The notes beneath the pieces were generated by a model. The model did no database searches, had not been told where the DNA came from, and worked only from the letters and a program-made list of their open reading frames with translations. A program made the position numbers and the translations under genes. DNA of 64,000 nucleotides from Crotalaria pallida (lineage: Eukaryota > Streptophyta > Magnoliopsida > Fabales > Fabaceae): NCBI GenBank assembly GCA_037953625.1, contig CM075650.1, positions 7,752,501 through 7,816,500 on the forward strand. The letters are read 5' to 3'. This document shows positions 1-12,071 of the stretch, one piece after another. The stretch's first letter is position 1, and each line of letters starts with the position of its first letter.

Positions 1-189
1 TGATACCCATGTCCTTTAATTCCATTTCTGTAAGCCTCCTTATCACCACCTCATCTCCTTCAGTGCTTAGGACGCCCATATCTTTCCCTATTGCCCAGAT
101 CTTTTTTGAATCTTCAACTAGGTCCCCGGTAATTAGCTCAAATTGCACAGGCCTTTCTGTTGTAGGACAAGAACAACTTGTTGACGAGT

Positions 190-1133
190 GACATGAAAAT
201 TAATCTCAATATGTTTGGTATGCTCATGGAAGACATCATTGTGAGTAATCTGAATGGCACTACGATTGTCACGATAAAGAGTCGTGAGAGACTATTAGCG
301 GAAACCAAGATTATCTAGGAGCCGGTGAAGCTAGAGTATCTCAGTGGTGGTATCAGCCATGGCTTGGTATTCTGCCTCAGTGCTAAAGTGAGAAATAAGA
401 TTATGTCTCTTACTACACCAAGAAATGAGTAAGTCACTAAGAAAGATATAAAATCCAATAACAGAGTAGCGATCAATGGAATCACCACCCTAATCAGCAT
501 CTGAGAAGACCAGAAGTGTCAATGGAGAACTAGTTGAAAAATTGAGACCATGAAAGAGTAACCTTGATATATCGAATGATACGAAGAACAACCACATAGC
601 GAGTGGTGCGAGGTGTGGACATGAACTAGCTAACAAGGTGGACAACATATGCGAGATCAAGTTGAGTAACAATGAGATAAACTAAGCTCCCAACTAATTG
701 TCGATAAAGTGCAGGGTCATCAAGATAAGTGCCATCTAATGAAGTGAAGCAAACATTGGGCTAAAGAGGTGTGAAAACTGTTTTATAATACGTGAGTCCT
801 GCTCTGTAAATAAGATCATATGCATATTTAGAGTGAGAGAGGAACAACCCATCATGTGATGAGGAAACGATCTCAATTCCTAGAAAATAACTAAGAGGAC
901 CAAGGTCTTTTAGCTCAAAATGATGAATCAAGAATTGTTTGAGCTCAAAGATACCAGCAGAATCCTCACCTGTAATAATCATGTCATCAACATTTAAAAG
1001 AAGTAGAATAGTACCATGAGGTGTCCAGCGGAGAAAGAGTGCATGCATGGTCATAAGGATTGGAAGAGAACCCAAGTTAGCAATAGTGTCATGAAACTTG
1101 GTAAACCAAGACTTAGAAGCTTGCTTTATGATA
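190..1133 (-). pseudogene. Ty1/copia reverse transcriptase-RNase H relic
   Basis: Reading the minus strand gives the C-terminal half of a copia polyprotein. At 761-1133 lies the RT end, with KQASKSWFTKFHDTI, the catalytic VDDMIITG (the family normally has YVDD; here NVDD) and FELKDLGPLSYFLGIEI. At about 190-700 lies the RNase H part, with a visible SDAD and a STEAEYQAMA-like motif. Reading frames are broken between the blocks by stops and shifts. The relic ends abruptly at about 1133, where a different repeat begins. No LTRs, integrase or gag are attached, so it is a fragment left by truncation or a later insertion. It is not a host gene. Confidence 0.85.
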
Positions 1134-1935
1134 GCCCGCAAGTGCACGGGTTATGTCAAGTAGTATAAAAAATATCGTATCCATAGAGACTTTGTTGAGT
1201 ACCAACAAATTATAAGTCTAATTATCTAAACCGATATTAGTGATAAAATAAAATAATACAGAATAAACGATTGATTGATTGAATATTGAAATAAAATATA
1301 AATTGAATCTTTTAAGGATTAATTTCATCAAATATTAGTATTGACAATCAAATAATGATATATCTCTTATCAAATCAGATTTATTTTGAATGTGAATTAT
1401 CCTATTATAGATTACTAGTTTCTTTCATAATTTAATAACGTATTTGACATGAATAACTTCTACTTTCGTGATAATTATAACATGACAAGCCCATTAAGGT
1501 TTCTGATATTCATTGAACTCTCTCAAAGATTAGAACTACTTTCGTGATTCAAAACCTCAAGTTTAATTATGTATGCAAGACATTGGCGTTCACCTTTCAG
1601 TTTTTCACTTAACATATATGATCATGCAATAATGAGATCCAACTAACACAGTTACATTCATTAAGAGAAACATAAGTAAATCTAAAATAATCAAATATTA
1701 ACGAAAGAAAATAATCAAAGTATCATGTCAATGTCTCCATATGGGTTAATCATAATCCCTAGAAACGGGAAACTACTGAGACATAATCATGATACAAGAT
1801 AAATATAAGGAATAAGACATTTTGTTTTTAGAATATCATTTCATTCTTCAATGTGATCCGTAAAGCAATTCCAAGAGGTACATTTCGAAAGTATATTTTC
1901 AACCCCCCTAAATATTTATTTCGGGCTTAGCAGTC
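1134..1935. repeat. Unclassified AT-rich repeat-like stretch
   Basis: The stretch begins exactly at the break of the copia relic with a segment of the type GCAAGTGCACGGGTTATG, which resembles retrotransposon terminal sequences I have seen in plant genomes. It then continues as AT-rich non-coding DNA. I see no open reading frame and no second copy in the window, so the element class is not determined. Confidence 0.35.
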
Positions 1936-1945
1936 AGAATTGTAA

Positions 1946-2083
1946 CCAGTGGAGGCTGACACAAGTGGAAGGGGCTTGTGTCCCTTAAGCATGTGGTCGC
2001 AGGTTCGAGTCGTTCCCAAGGTGCATGTGAATGGAGCAAATCTTACTGATTGCGCGAATGGATACCCTGGTTCATCCAAAAAA
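1946..2083 (+). mobile_element. tRNA-derived SINE with perfect 10-bp TSD
   Basis: A 138-bp insertion lies between two identical copies of AGAATTGTAA (1936-1945 and 2084-2093). It has an internal box-B-like GGTTCGAGTC at about 1996, the pol III promoter signature of tRNA-derived SINEs, and ends in a short A run. Box A is diverged. Length, tail and target duplication together are diagnostic of LINE-mobilised retroposition. The exact target duplication suggests a fairly recent insertion. Confidence 0.8.
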
Positions 2084-2093
2084 AGAATTGTAA

Positions 2094-3305
2094 TTCAACA
2101 CCAGTGACTCAGAACATAATTCCGACCATGGTTTGTCAAAAAAAATATATTAAATTAAAACTCATAATATCTGTCCATCCGATGGGCCAAAATCCTTATC
2201 CTGGGCCTGCATGAGATTTGGGTTCATGGCATCAAATACAGCATATCAGGAACCGATCCACCCGAATTTCTTCCCAAATCCCAATCAACTTAGATGGATT
2301 ACATTACAAGTTGACAACTCAATACTACTAATAACAACAAAAACATATCTCAACACACCCAAGTGTATTGATTTTGATTACAGCTTAGCTTGTAATATCA
2401 AAGGAATTAGGAAAACACCAAATAAGGGTGGAGTCAGATAAAAGTAGCACTAGCACCTCATTAAATTGAGAGATTCACAGACAATTTCATTACCCAATCT
2501 TTAGTCTAATCATCTAGGCTGTACTGTCTCATGTCGCTTATGATTGGGACTTTTATGCATAACTGTAATTGTCTTTTATTTATTATTTAATTTTAAATAA
2601 ACATTATTTTGAAATATGACATGTTTTTCTCCCCAAAATCTTCAACTAAAATCGACAAAAGTGCACAACGAGTGGCATAGAGACCCAGACAGTGAGTGAG
2701 TCGGCACACCTTGATTTGTCTCGGCCACATGCTAAAATAGACTATAAAAAGCAAATCATGCTTTGGATTAATTTGCCTAAGGTGACAAAACTCCGTGTCC
2801 AATTATGTCCATAGCTAATACCCCAAAAGCAAAATCAAAGTACATATTATCTCGAATACTTGTTGTTTGAATGGCAAGAAACTTGTTTTACTTTAAGGAT
2901 GTATGTTTTCGATTGATTTTGAGTTTTTTGGAAATGAAAAGATAGGTATTAAAAGAATTTCATATTCTTAAATGAATTTGTTGGTAAAAACAAATCAGAA
3001 ATTGGTACTCTAGTCTCTATTGACTTGACTTTTGGAGAATCTTACATCCATTTTTCGAATAAAAAAGAAATGAAAACTCTCACTAGTCTCAAAATGTGAG
3101 AAAATCATTAATCGACGCGGATACATCTTTGAGATTAGCCACACTCCTACATTATATGTGTATATATAATGTCTTATGGTGGAGGCATCATAAGTTAAAA
3201 AGAATATCTGAAGTAAATATCCCGTGCAACTTAAGAAGGTGAGCAAAGTTTTCTACTTTAATTTGATGTCTAAGCTAGTGTTTTTATGTATCAATAAAGT
3301 CTTAA
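2094..3305. other. Intergenic, nothing recognised
   Basis: AT-rich DNA with only short chance reading frames. None shows a recognisable domain, and I see no tRNA-like or transposon end sequences. Confidence 0.5.

Positions 3306-3332
<27 letters not shown>
3306..3332. repeat. (TA)n microsatellite
   Basis: Uninterrupted TA dinucleotide run of roughly 13 units. Confidence 0.9.
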
Positions 3333-3337
<5 letters not shown>

Positions 3338-3699
3338 AAAATTTAAAAACATCTGAGTAAGAAAACACTATTGAGAATTAACGATTTGTGTGTTCAATCT
3401 CCCACGCCCTTGATATATGCCATTTTATCCTATTTACTTGAATTGGTCCAAGTCTAAAGTGATTTTAAATGTTAAGGGTCAAAGACCAAAAATTCCACGT
3501 TATCAAGACACAATTTATAATAGCTATTATTCACTTAAGAGCGGCTTATATTTTTTTTATTTATTAATTTAATATTTATTTAAAAAGTATAAATTAAATT
3601 TATTTACATGCAAAGTTTTTGTTGATGGGAGAAAAATTGAGTAGTTGACAAGGGATCCAACCTGTTTATCGTACGTAGTTTATGTCTTGCAACTCTACT

Positions 3700-3800
3700 T
3701 TTTTTTTTTTTCTAAGCAAAAGGAATTTATTAAATAAACACAAGGGGTGCTTTGCCCTTATGCACCAATGGATTACATCCGGTCAAAAATAATCACAAAA
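3700..3800 (-). mobile_element. 5'-truncated LINE (L1-type) 3' tail with 10-bp TSD
   Basis: On the minus strand this roughly 100-bp piece ends in TTTAATAAATTCCTTTTGCTT followed by an A run (a T run on the plus strand at 3700-3711), a typical plant L1 3' end. It is flanked by identical CAACTCTACT at 3690-3699 and 3801-3810. Severe 5' truncation is usual for target-primed reverse transcription. No coding part survives. Confidence 0.75.
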
Positions 3801-4014
3801 CAACTCTACTAACTGAATTTTATTAAGGATAAATTATAAACTTTATTTTTTTTTAACGATTATAAAATTTATGAGCAATGGTATAGGCTTACAAATCAAT
3901 CTATAATTAAGCCTATACCATAAGAAAGTGACATGTGTCACTTGTTAACCAATCGATAGTACGCAAATTACCACTTTGTAATACATGTCAATTTTTTTTA
4001 CTAGCTATAAACTT

Positions 4015-4230
4015 ATTTTTTTTAGGTCGATGCTTTTTGCATGCCCACGGTATCCTAGGGATCCACCACTACTTATGGAGGTTCCTAAGACTAATCCGCT
4101 TCGAGGTCATAAGGGTGTCTCTCGCAACCGGGTGTTTTTCCTGGGAATCGAACCCGAGGCTACTAGCACCAAGATCCCATTCCTAGGATCTCAGTTGGTT
4201 TCAAAATACCAACTAAGCCAACTCCCGTTG
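4015..4230 (-). mobile_element. tRNA-derived SINE (reverse orientation), copy 1
   Basis: Read on the minus strand it starts CAACGGGAGTTGGCTTAGTTGG, containing a good box A. Box B (CGGGTTCGATTCC) follows about 60 bp later, and the element ends in an A run (plus-strand T run at 4015-4023). A second, diverged member lies at 22233-22452. Target duplications are not clear here. Confidence 0.75.
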
Positions 4231-4300
4231 TAAGTCGATTTTGTAGGCTTATCTATCATTTTTAAAACTTTATTGATTGGGCATATTGTATAGACGAGGG

Positions 4301-4686
4301 ATCTGTTTACATCAAGTCAAATTACACCGACTCCTACATCGCTAATAACTCGTACACCAAGTCAAATTTAATCGAATCAACCGTTAGATTGAAAGTTACT
4401 ATCCTGTAGATAGTTTGTATCAAATTTCACAAAAATCCAAAATCATTTAGTACTTCATTTTTATACATTAAAATTTAAAAAATAATTGTCTTAAAAGTAT
4501 ATGAAAATGGAGTTATTTGAATATATATTCAACGATGTTTAAATTTTCTCAAATTTGATACAAATGATATGGATGATATATAGTTAACTAATTAACGAAT
4601 GGATTAGTGAAATTCACTTTGTGTAAAAAGTTATGAGTAATGTAAGAGTTGGTGTAATTTAATTTGGTGTAAACGGATTTCTCCTC
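4301..4686. mobile_element. MITE A, facing a second copy across a TA tract
   Basis: The left end carries GTTTACATCAAGTCAAATTA. The reverse complement of the right end carries GTTTACACCAAATTAAATTA followed by CACCAACTCTTACA, so the ends are long diverged terminal inverted repeats. There is no coding capacity. The interior, including an AAATCATTTAGTACTTC block, recurs in inverted orientation in MITE B at 4749-5390, which shows that they are family members. Confidence 0.7.
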
Positions 4687-4696
4687 ATATATATTC

Positions 4697-4700
<4 letters not shown>

Positions 4701-4748
<48 letters not shown>
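4701..4748. repeat. (TA)n microsatellite between two MITEs
   Basis: About 24 TA units separate the inverted MITE copies and form the centre of a roughly 1.1-kb imperfect palindrome. Confidence 0.9.
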
Positions 4749-4750
<2 letters not shown>

Positions 4751-5390
4751 ATAAATCCGTTTACACCAAGTTAAATTACATTAACTTTTACACCGCTTAC
4801 AACTTTTTATACATTGTGAATTTCATTAATCCATCCATTGATTAATGACTACTTCCTCCGGTTCTATTTATAAGACCCTTTTGGTATTTTTATTTTGGTC
4901 CTATTTATAAGACTGTACCCCTTTTCAATTTTCAATAAAATTTAATTATTTCTTTCCACAAACACCTCTATTAAGTCAACACTTTTTAGAGTTTCAACAA
5001 TAATTATATGGGTAGTTTTGAAAAAGTATCAAATTTTTACATTTTCAATGTTACTACCAAATTTAACCACTTTCCTTGATGGCAGTGAAAAACCTTAAAA
5101 AGGTCTTATAAATAGGAGCGGACGGAGGATATGTCATCTAGTTCATTTGTGTCAAATTTGAGAAAATTTTATTAAATAATGTATATTCAAATAGCTTCAT
5201 TTTCATATACTTTTAAGGCATAATATATTCCGTTAGTTTTGGCATATATAAACGAAGTACTAAATGATTTTGGATTTTTGTGAAATTTAACATTGATGAT
5301 CTATAAGATAGGAATTTTCAATCCAACGATTGATTCAATTAAATTTGACGTGATGTAAAAGTTACGAACGGTGTAAGAGTTGGTGTAATT
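4749..5390. mobile_element. MITE B, interrupted by a Stowaway element
   Basis: The left end reads AAATCCGTTTACACCAAGTT, and the right end in reverse complement reads ATTACACCAACTCTTACACC. The interior matches MITE A in the opposite orientation. It is split at about 4851 by a nested Stowaway-like MITE; the sequence resumes after 5130 with the bases expected from MITE A. Confidence 0.7.
4852..5129. mobile_element. Stowaway-like MITE nested in MITE B
   Basis: Terminal inverted repeats are CTTCCTCCGGTTCTATTTAT on the left and ATAAATAGGAGCGGACGGAG on the right, with TA at both borders. Size (about 278 bp), TA target and ends fit the Tc1/mariner-derived Stowaway class. Confidence 0.8.
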
Positions 5391-7164
5391 TATTATTAAT
5401 CATATTACATATTATCATTTAAGATTGTTAATTAAGTTGTTTAAAAAAATTGCCATCAAACCGCACATCTAATAAAAGAGATGGGGCAAGAATGAAAGCA
5501 TTTATTCCCCGTGTAGTCTTTCAGTAATGAAAAGACGCGTGGGAAAGGAAAGCAGAGGACAAGAGTGGAGTGACCAGGCTAGAAAGGTATATAACACCAA
5601 CAAAATATTTTTGGCTTCCACTCACTTCACTTGGCCCCCAAAGTTCCCCTCACATGCTATTTATAAAAACAAGACAATGATATAAGATTGTGTGCTCGTT
5701 TTTGGGTCTACTATACTTTTAAGTCCCACACAAACATTTCTTTTCTTTTCTTTTGGGGTAGTAGGGTATTGTAAATGAAAAAAATAAAAGCGTAAACAGT
5801 TACTGGAGAACCATACATGTAAACTGTTGTGCATAAAGATACTTATATCTAGTAGTTGTTGAACAGTTGTATATTTGGAGTCTTATGTTCCAAAATCTAA
5901 TAGGCTCTAATGATTAGATGATGGTGGATTGGTGGATTATGACTTATTGTGGTACGGAAATCTCCACCCCAAAATTTCTGCTCTCAATGGCATAAAACAA
6001 CCATAGATTAAAAAAAGATACCCCAATTATTTGCATATAATTCTGGGCTAGGTGGTTGCTACATCGTGCTTAACATACTTGTGTCCACAAACGAAAAGAA
6101 ACCCAAAAAAAATATCAAAAAGGGTGTGAATCCTTGGCTCAGACCTAACATATTTTAGATTTTAGTTAAGACAGAAAAGAAAAGGATCCAAAATTTATCA
6201 AAAGTTTCTTTACATTTAAAATAAATCAATAAAAACATATAAGGTATTTATATTTGACCTCCAAAATAGCAACAATTATAATAATCAATAATAAAATTAG
6301 TTATGACAATTCCCGTGAGTTGCTTGTTGTTTAATGCTTTAATTTGGTTTTCAAGTTACGTGTAATTACGGGGACAAAATTTGTTGTCTCATTTTGAATG
6401 TTATTCATTTTCATTGATTGATTATTCACTTAATAATTAATAATTATTATAAAAAATTAAATTAATTTATCAATGAGAATGATTGATATATTGTATAACA
6501 CACATAAAGCAAGTGAAATAACAAATATTATATTTAGCTTCCAGGTTCAAAATTAGCATGATGCATTCAAAATAATATAATAAAATTAGTCATAAAACAA
6601 AGTTAAACATAAAATAAAACTTTAAAAAAATTAAATATAGATAATAAATTAATTTTTTTTCCCTTTCTATAATCAGTCCTTGATAATAGCATACCTTACA
6701 ACCCTGGCAATACCCCTCCCAGTTCAGTATCTTAGACCTCCTGCTGTATTGTTGGGTCGAATTTAAGATTATGTTTTGGGTTTTTGCATTTCGTTTCAAT
6801 ACTTCACATTTCTTTAGAATGCACACTTTTTGAGCCAAAAAAAAAGTATGAGTAATAGACTTTTTTGACTTAAATCAAAGTAATAGTTTTTTGCATAAGA
6901 TGATAATATATTTTTATTGACATATTCATATAAGAAAGCAGGGCAAAGAGGCTTCGTGTCAAAATCTAGAGAGATATATAGGTTGCATTAGATTAAACAT
7001 TTTAATTAGTGGCCCAAAAACTATTAATAAGCATCTTCAAACTAATCAATAATATTAGATTTCGGTGGAACTAGGGACCATGCATGCTATGAGGTCAGAC
7101 ATTCAATATAAAAAGAAAAAGAAAAAAGAAGAACCTGAATTATTGTTATCATCATTATCTACAC
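5391..7164. other. Intergenic AT-rich DNA
   Basis: No coding region, RNA gene or transposon end is recognised. The distal part should include upstream regulatory sequence of the MIZ1-domain gene, but only the TATA box can be pointed to. Confidence 0.5.
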
Positions 7165-7172
7165 TATATAAA
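7165..7172 (+). promoter_or_regulatory. TATA box of the MIZ1-domain gene
   Basis: TATATAAA lies 105 bp upstream of the ATG at 7277. Transcription would start near 7195-7200, giving a 5' UTR of about 80 bp. This fits a simple intronless gene. Confidence 0.6.
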
Positions 7173-7276
7173 CTGTCCCTAATGCAAGAGCCAAGAGGTG
7201 CAACAATCAAGAAACAAATTAAAACCTCATACACATACAAAAAATATTAATTATAGGCACCAAAAAAAATATCACT

Positions 7277-8026
7277 ATGGCATACACTACCACAATTGGT
7301 GCTAGAAGCATAACCACTGGCGTCACAACTGTGGATTGCCAGAAACAAGTTAGGTCATGGAGGCTTCTACGTTCTCTCATGGAACTTCTAATCCCTACAT
7401 GCAATTGCATCATCATAGAAGAAGATGAATTACAAGTAGACACCAAATCACAAAAGTGCATTCAAAACAACAACAAGTGTAGCCCACAACCACTCATGTC
7501 TTCTAGTTCTTCCACAATCACTGGCACTATGTTTGGATATAGAAAGGGAAAGGTAAGTTTTTGTATTCAATCAAACAAAAAATCCACCAACCCAATTCTC
7601 CTTCTAGAACTAGCAGTCCCTACAAGCATTTTAGCTAAGGAAATGAGAGGAGGGACACTTAGAATAGTGCTAGAGAGTGGCACTGGAAGCACCCCTTCTT
7701 GTAACAATAATACCAACCTTTTTTCCACACCTCTTTGGACCATGTATTGCAATGGAAGGAAAGTAGGGTATGCTGTTAAAAGAAGGCCTTCAAATGCTGA
7801 TTTTGAAGCACTAAGTTTGATGAGAAGTGTTGATGTTGGAACTGGTGTTATAAATAATAATAATAATGGTGAAGGGCTTCATCAAGAGGATGAGCTTATG
7901 TACCTTAGAGCCAATTTTCAAAGGGTTCGTGGCTCTTCTAAGTCCAATTGTGAATCTTTCCATTTGATTGATCCTGAAGGAAGCATTGGTCAGGAGCTTA
8001 GTATTTTCTTTTTTCAGTCAAGATGA
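7277..8026 (+). CDS. MIZU-KUSSEI1-like (DUF617/MIZ1 domain) protein
   Basis: The 249-residue, single-exon protein has a variable N-terminus of about 80 residues (basic, with Ser/Asn-rich stretches) followed by the complete MIZ1 domain (about 82-247). Landmarks are TGTMFGYRKGKVSFCIQ, LLLELAVPTSILAKEMRGG, TPLWTMYCNGRKVGYAVKR, DELMYLRANFQRVRGSS and SFHLIDPEGSIGQELSIFFF. MIZ1 of Arabidopsis is needed for root hydrotropism, but the family is large and most members have no known role, so this paralogue's function is not assigned. Length and intronless structure are typical. An AATAAA poly(A) signal lies at 8340-8345. A Helitron begins about 165 bp beyond it. Confidence 0.95.
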   Translation: MAYTTTIGARSITTGVTTVDCQKQVRSWRLLRSLMELLIPTCNCIIIEEDELQVDTKSQKCIQNNNKCSPQPLMSSSSSTITGTMFGYRKGKVSFCIQSNKKSTNPILLLELAVPTSILAKEMRGGTLRIVLESGTGSTPSCNNNTNLFSTPLWTMYCNGRKVGYAVKRRPSNADFEALSLMRSVDVGTGVINNNNNGEGLHQEDELMYLRANFQRVRGSSKSNCESFHLIDPEGSIGQELSIFFFQSR

Positions 8027-8339
8027 TCATGATGACCTTGTTTAATTTAATAGTTTTTCAAAGTTGTTGTTTCAACTTTGAACTTATACCCCTTTTTGAG
8101 CTGTGCCTATTTAATGGTCAAACAGCTTTAATATGATGTTATTTTTAATTTCTTTTATCTTGGTTGTGTTTGACACAAGACCAGGCTGTGACAATTTGGA
8201 GAGAGAATGTTAAAAGCTTAGTACTTTAGTAGGCTTTTTTTTTCTCCTCTCTTCTAAGTTCAAACAGAAATTATGAACTGTCTTTCTACTTTACAATAAT
8301 GCTTTAATTCCGTTTTGTAATGTTTTTGGTCGGAATATA

Positions 8340-8345
8340 AATAAA
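8340..8345 (+). terminator. Poly(A) signal of the MIZ1-domain gene
   Basis: AATAAA lies about 310 bp after the stop codon, the first canonical hexamer in a T-rich 3' region. Confidence 0.5.
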
Positions 8346-8510
8346 GAGGATTTCATATTTATTAGTAATCATGCGATTATATTCTACGTAGTATTCAATA
8401 TTCTGATTATAATAACTGAATTATATTTTTCTAATCTATGTACCATTTGTATATTGGATAAACTAACTTGAAAAATTACTATAAGTTTTTGAGAGGAAAC
8501 ATATATGTAA

Positions 8511-10440
8511 CTAGCTCTTACCCCGTGCAATGCACGGGTTGTTGATATTAAAAATTTTTATATTAAATATTTTAAATTAAAGATTATTATAATTTTCATT
8601 ATAAAGTAAAGATTATTATTAAACAATAACAAAAATAATTATACAAAAAGGATTATTCAATATACTTTATTATGATAAATCAAAATCAAATCAGAATTAA
8701 ACATTTTGATTTTTTTAATGGTATGATGAGAATAATTAATGATAAATCATAATATCCCATATTTCATTGGACATGAATTCATTGGAAGATAATGACGGTT
8801 CGTTTTTTAATATTATATTTATTTATGTATAGAATAATATTAAATTAATGAATTCCTTATTTAGTTGATCGATAATTAGCATGTTTTATTAATTAGAGTG
8901 AAATCAAAATTAAACTTTTTTATTTTTATCCTGTGCAATGCACGGATTATTAATATTTAAATATTTTAAAGTAAATATTATTATTAAACAACAATAAAAA
9001 ATGAGTTTGTTGAAAAATTTTGTACTTCCTTATATAAATAAAAAATAACACTTTTTCTCTGAGATTTTCCTTATTTATTCAATAGATAAGTTAAAATTTT
9101 TAACATGATTATTAACTTTATTATGATGAATCAAAAGTAAATCAGAATTAGATCTTCCTTACTTATTTAATAGATAAATTAATATTTTTATATGATTATC
9201 AACTTTATTATGATAATTAAAAACAAATCAGAATTAAATATTTTGATCTTTTTTGTTTAATGGTATTATGAAAAAATTTAAGGATAAATTGGAATATCCA
9301 CTATTTCATAGAACATGAAGACGACATTGAAATTGTTATTTTTGACTATCTTGGTTAACACATTGCATTTTATTAGGAATATAATGATGACTCTTTTTTT
9401 ATATATTTAATATTATATTTGTCGTATAGATGAATATTAAATTAATGTATTCCTTATTTAGTTGATTGATGAATTAACACATTTTATCATGATATTATGA
9501 TTAATTATTACAGTGAAATGAAAATTAAACTTTTTTATATTTTTTGTTTGATGGTATTATGAGTAGATTTAAAGATAAATCAAAATATTTCTATTGCATG
9601 AGACATGATAATTTAGCATCTCTTAAATATAATTATCACATCTAATATGAAAAATTATATATAATTATACCAAAATTATACATTCTGATTCTTTTTATTG
9701 GATAATATTATAAGATAATTATTATATTTATTTGATGGATAAATTAATATTTTTTTGCCATTATTATTTTTTTAATATAATTATTAAAGTTATTATTATT
9801 CATATTTAAATTTAAATATGTTGATCTTTTTCATCATTTATCTTATCTCATCACAAAAACGGAAAAAAATCATAAATAAATTGAAAATCATTGTTTCATC
9901 AAACGGGCAAAAGACTCACCAAAATTATTTCTCACCGGAGTACAATCAAGGTATTTCTTCCTAATCCTAGGAATCTTTGCCCCTTTTTTTTTAAAAGAGA
10001 AAAGGATCAATTGTTTGCATATTCTTTCAACAAAGAATAATCAAAGTAAATATGTATAACAACTTACCAAAATTTAAAAAAAAAAAAAAAACCTTACCAA
10101 AGTCATACTCTTGTTTGAAGTAACTCATCGGTGTCATTCTTCCTGAAATTAGCATTAAACAAAAGTCAAATAAAAGTATAACAAAATATGCATCATTTAA
10201 TAAGTAATTCATCAAACACTCAAAAATCAAAATTAAGATATCTAAGTAGAGGAATAAACAAAAGTCAATTAAAAGTATAACAAAATATGCATAATCTAAT
10301 AAGTAATACATCAAACACTCAAAAATCAAAATTAAGAGCTTTAAGTATAGGAATGAGGGAAAAAATAAAAATAAAAGAGAGAATTTGGATAAGAGAATTC
10401 TTAGAATTAGATAGAACTTTAAAAATTGAATTGGAGAGCC

Positions 10441-10476
<36 letters not shown>

Positions 10477-10699
10477 TTTTTAAATATTTTTGTTGAGAAT
10501 AATGATTTGTTCAACAAAGTGAGGATAAGGATTTCACATACAGATAATGATTATATAAATTTAAATAATTAATTTAATTTCAAATTTTAATTTTGGTTAG
10601 AGATAATGTTATTTACCTACAAACGCTCTGGTGCGAATATTCCTTAAGTGGACAAATGTGGTCCCTCGAAAAGGGATCTTTTTATATAAGTATAATAGA
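8511..10699 (-). mobile_element. Non-autonomous Helitron
   Basis: On the minus strand the element starts with TCTATTATACTTATATAAAA (preceded by A at 10700). It ends with a GC-rich hairpin (plus-strand CCCGTGCAATGCACGGG, 8522-8538), a short spacer and CTAG at 8511-8514, followed by T at 8510. This is the Helitron pattern: 5' TC, 3' hairpin about 10 nt before CTRR, insertion between A and T, no target duplication. The 2.19-kb interior is AT-rich and encodes no Rep/helicase. A second, degenerate copy of the hairpin (CTGTGCAATGCACGGATT, about 8931) lies 400 bp inside, suggesting a nested or duplicated terminus. Confidence 0.8.
10444..10471. repeat. (TA)n microsatellite inside the Helitron
   Basis: TA run of about 14 units near the 5' end of the element. 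Confidence 0.85.
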
Positions 10700-11021
10700 T
10701 GAGTAAAAAAATGATGTCTTATCATTCTAATTCAACTTTATGTTTTATTTATTTGTTTATTTTTTGTGAACTCAACTTTATATTTTATATTTGATTATCT
10801 TAGGCACAAATGCATAGTTTAGAAAAACCATTAATAATTTTAATTTACTCATATACTATATGTACAAGACAGCTCATAATATTCTTTTTAATTATTAGTT
10901 ATTGATGCTATATATTAATCAAGCAATCTTAAAGACATTGTACCATTGTACATAAGGCTTAATCAATTCATAATTAAATCAAAATGCGAGAGACATGGAG
11001 GAGGGAACCAAATTATGATAC

Positions 11022-11886
11022 AGTGATGGTTAATCTATGTCGATCTTCATATTAGTTATTGAGAGAAAAGTGAGTGAGACATTATTTTCAAGAAGATGTT
11101 CAAGATGGGTATATAATGGCATGGGTTGTTTAAGAATTATCTTGTCGCTTGATTCTAATCAAGATGACACCGATGTTGGACGCTATCTATATCGATTGTT
11201 CAATAGTGCCATAATTTTTGTAATCTTTTTCATGGCAAAAATAAAAAACGTATAGGCATAATGATATGGTGTGCAGTGCTGTGGGTTATCTAGCTAAAGA
11301 GAAATGCGAAGATCTTTAAGGAAGAAGCTGTACAACAAATGGAATTGATGGAATGAGTGAAATTCAACACTTGGCAATGAATTATTGTTATGGATTATCA
11401 TATTCTATATTCTCTATAAGTGATTGGCGTTTAAACCCGATTTGTTCCCTGCTGTGACTACTCTATAATTATAATGTGTAATTTTTTTTGGTGTTGAGCA
11501 CTTCATGTGCTTTTCTCCAAAAAGTAAAGTTGGGGTTATATGGTCCTTGCTGGGCTCTTTTTCCCATATTTGATTTTTACTTTGGGTTTTTCTTACATGA
11601 TTTTTAAGGAGGTAGGGACCCTATCAAGTGGTTTTTTGGTGGTGGATGTTTTTGTATTGTATGGTAGGTGGATGTAAGGGAATGTATATTGTATGACTTA
11701 TAACTATCAAATGTCCGTCACAATAAGGTGATGGTGAATTATGTATTGGTTGATGTGGTGCAACTTTGAGCATATGATTGTGTATCTGGTGGCAAACTCT
11801 TCATAAAAAATGGGATCATTTTTGCGTACTATGATGCTTGGTTGCCCATTGTTTACTTAATGAAATTTTTTTTTGCTGTAAAAAAA
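11022..11886 (+). mobile_element. LINE (L1-type) 3' fragment
   Basis: At about 11270-11400 the translation gives a broken version of the C-terminal region of plant L1 ORF2, with readable WVI, LKRNAKIF and MELME pieces and several stops. It is followed by a long 3' UTR and a terminal A run at 11880-11887. ATGATAC at 11015-11021 and again at 11887-11893 may be the target duplication, which would fix the 5' truncation at 11022. The element is dead. Confidence 0.6.
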
Positions 11887-12071
11887 ATGATACCCTTAGC
11901 TTTAATAAAACGACTTATTTTAGCCCATAACTCTTTGGGCATTGTTAGATATATCATTTCAAATTTCAACAAGATATCGGTCCAATAGTATAAAATTTCC
12001 TTGTATCTCCGAGAATTGAACTAATCAAAAGTCAATAGACAGATCTATCATTTCAAATTTCAACAAGATAT

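Noticed and set aside
9..191. 60-codon plus-strand frame at the window start
   Set aside because: It runs antisense over the end of the copia RNase H relic and adjoining DNA; nothing recognised.
11037..11255. 72-codon plus-strand frame
   Set aside because: Falls in the 5' part of the LINE fragment and has no independent domain.
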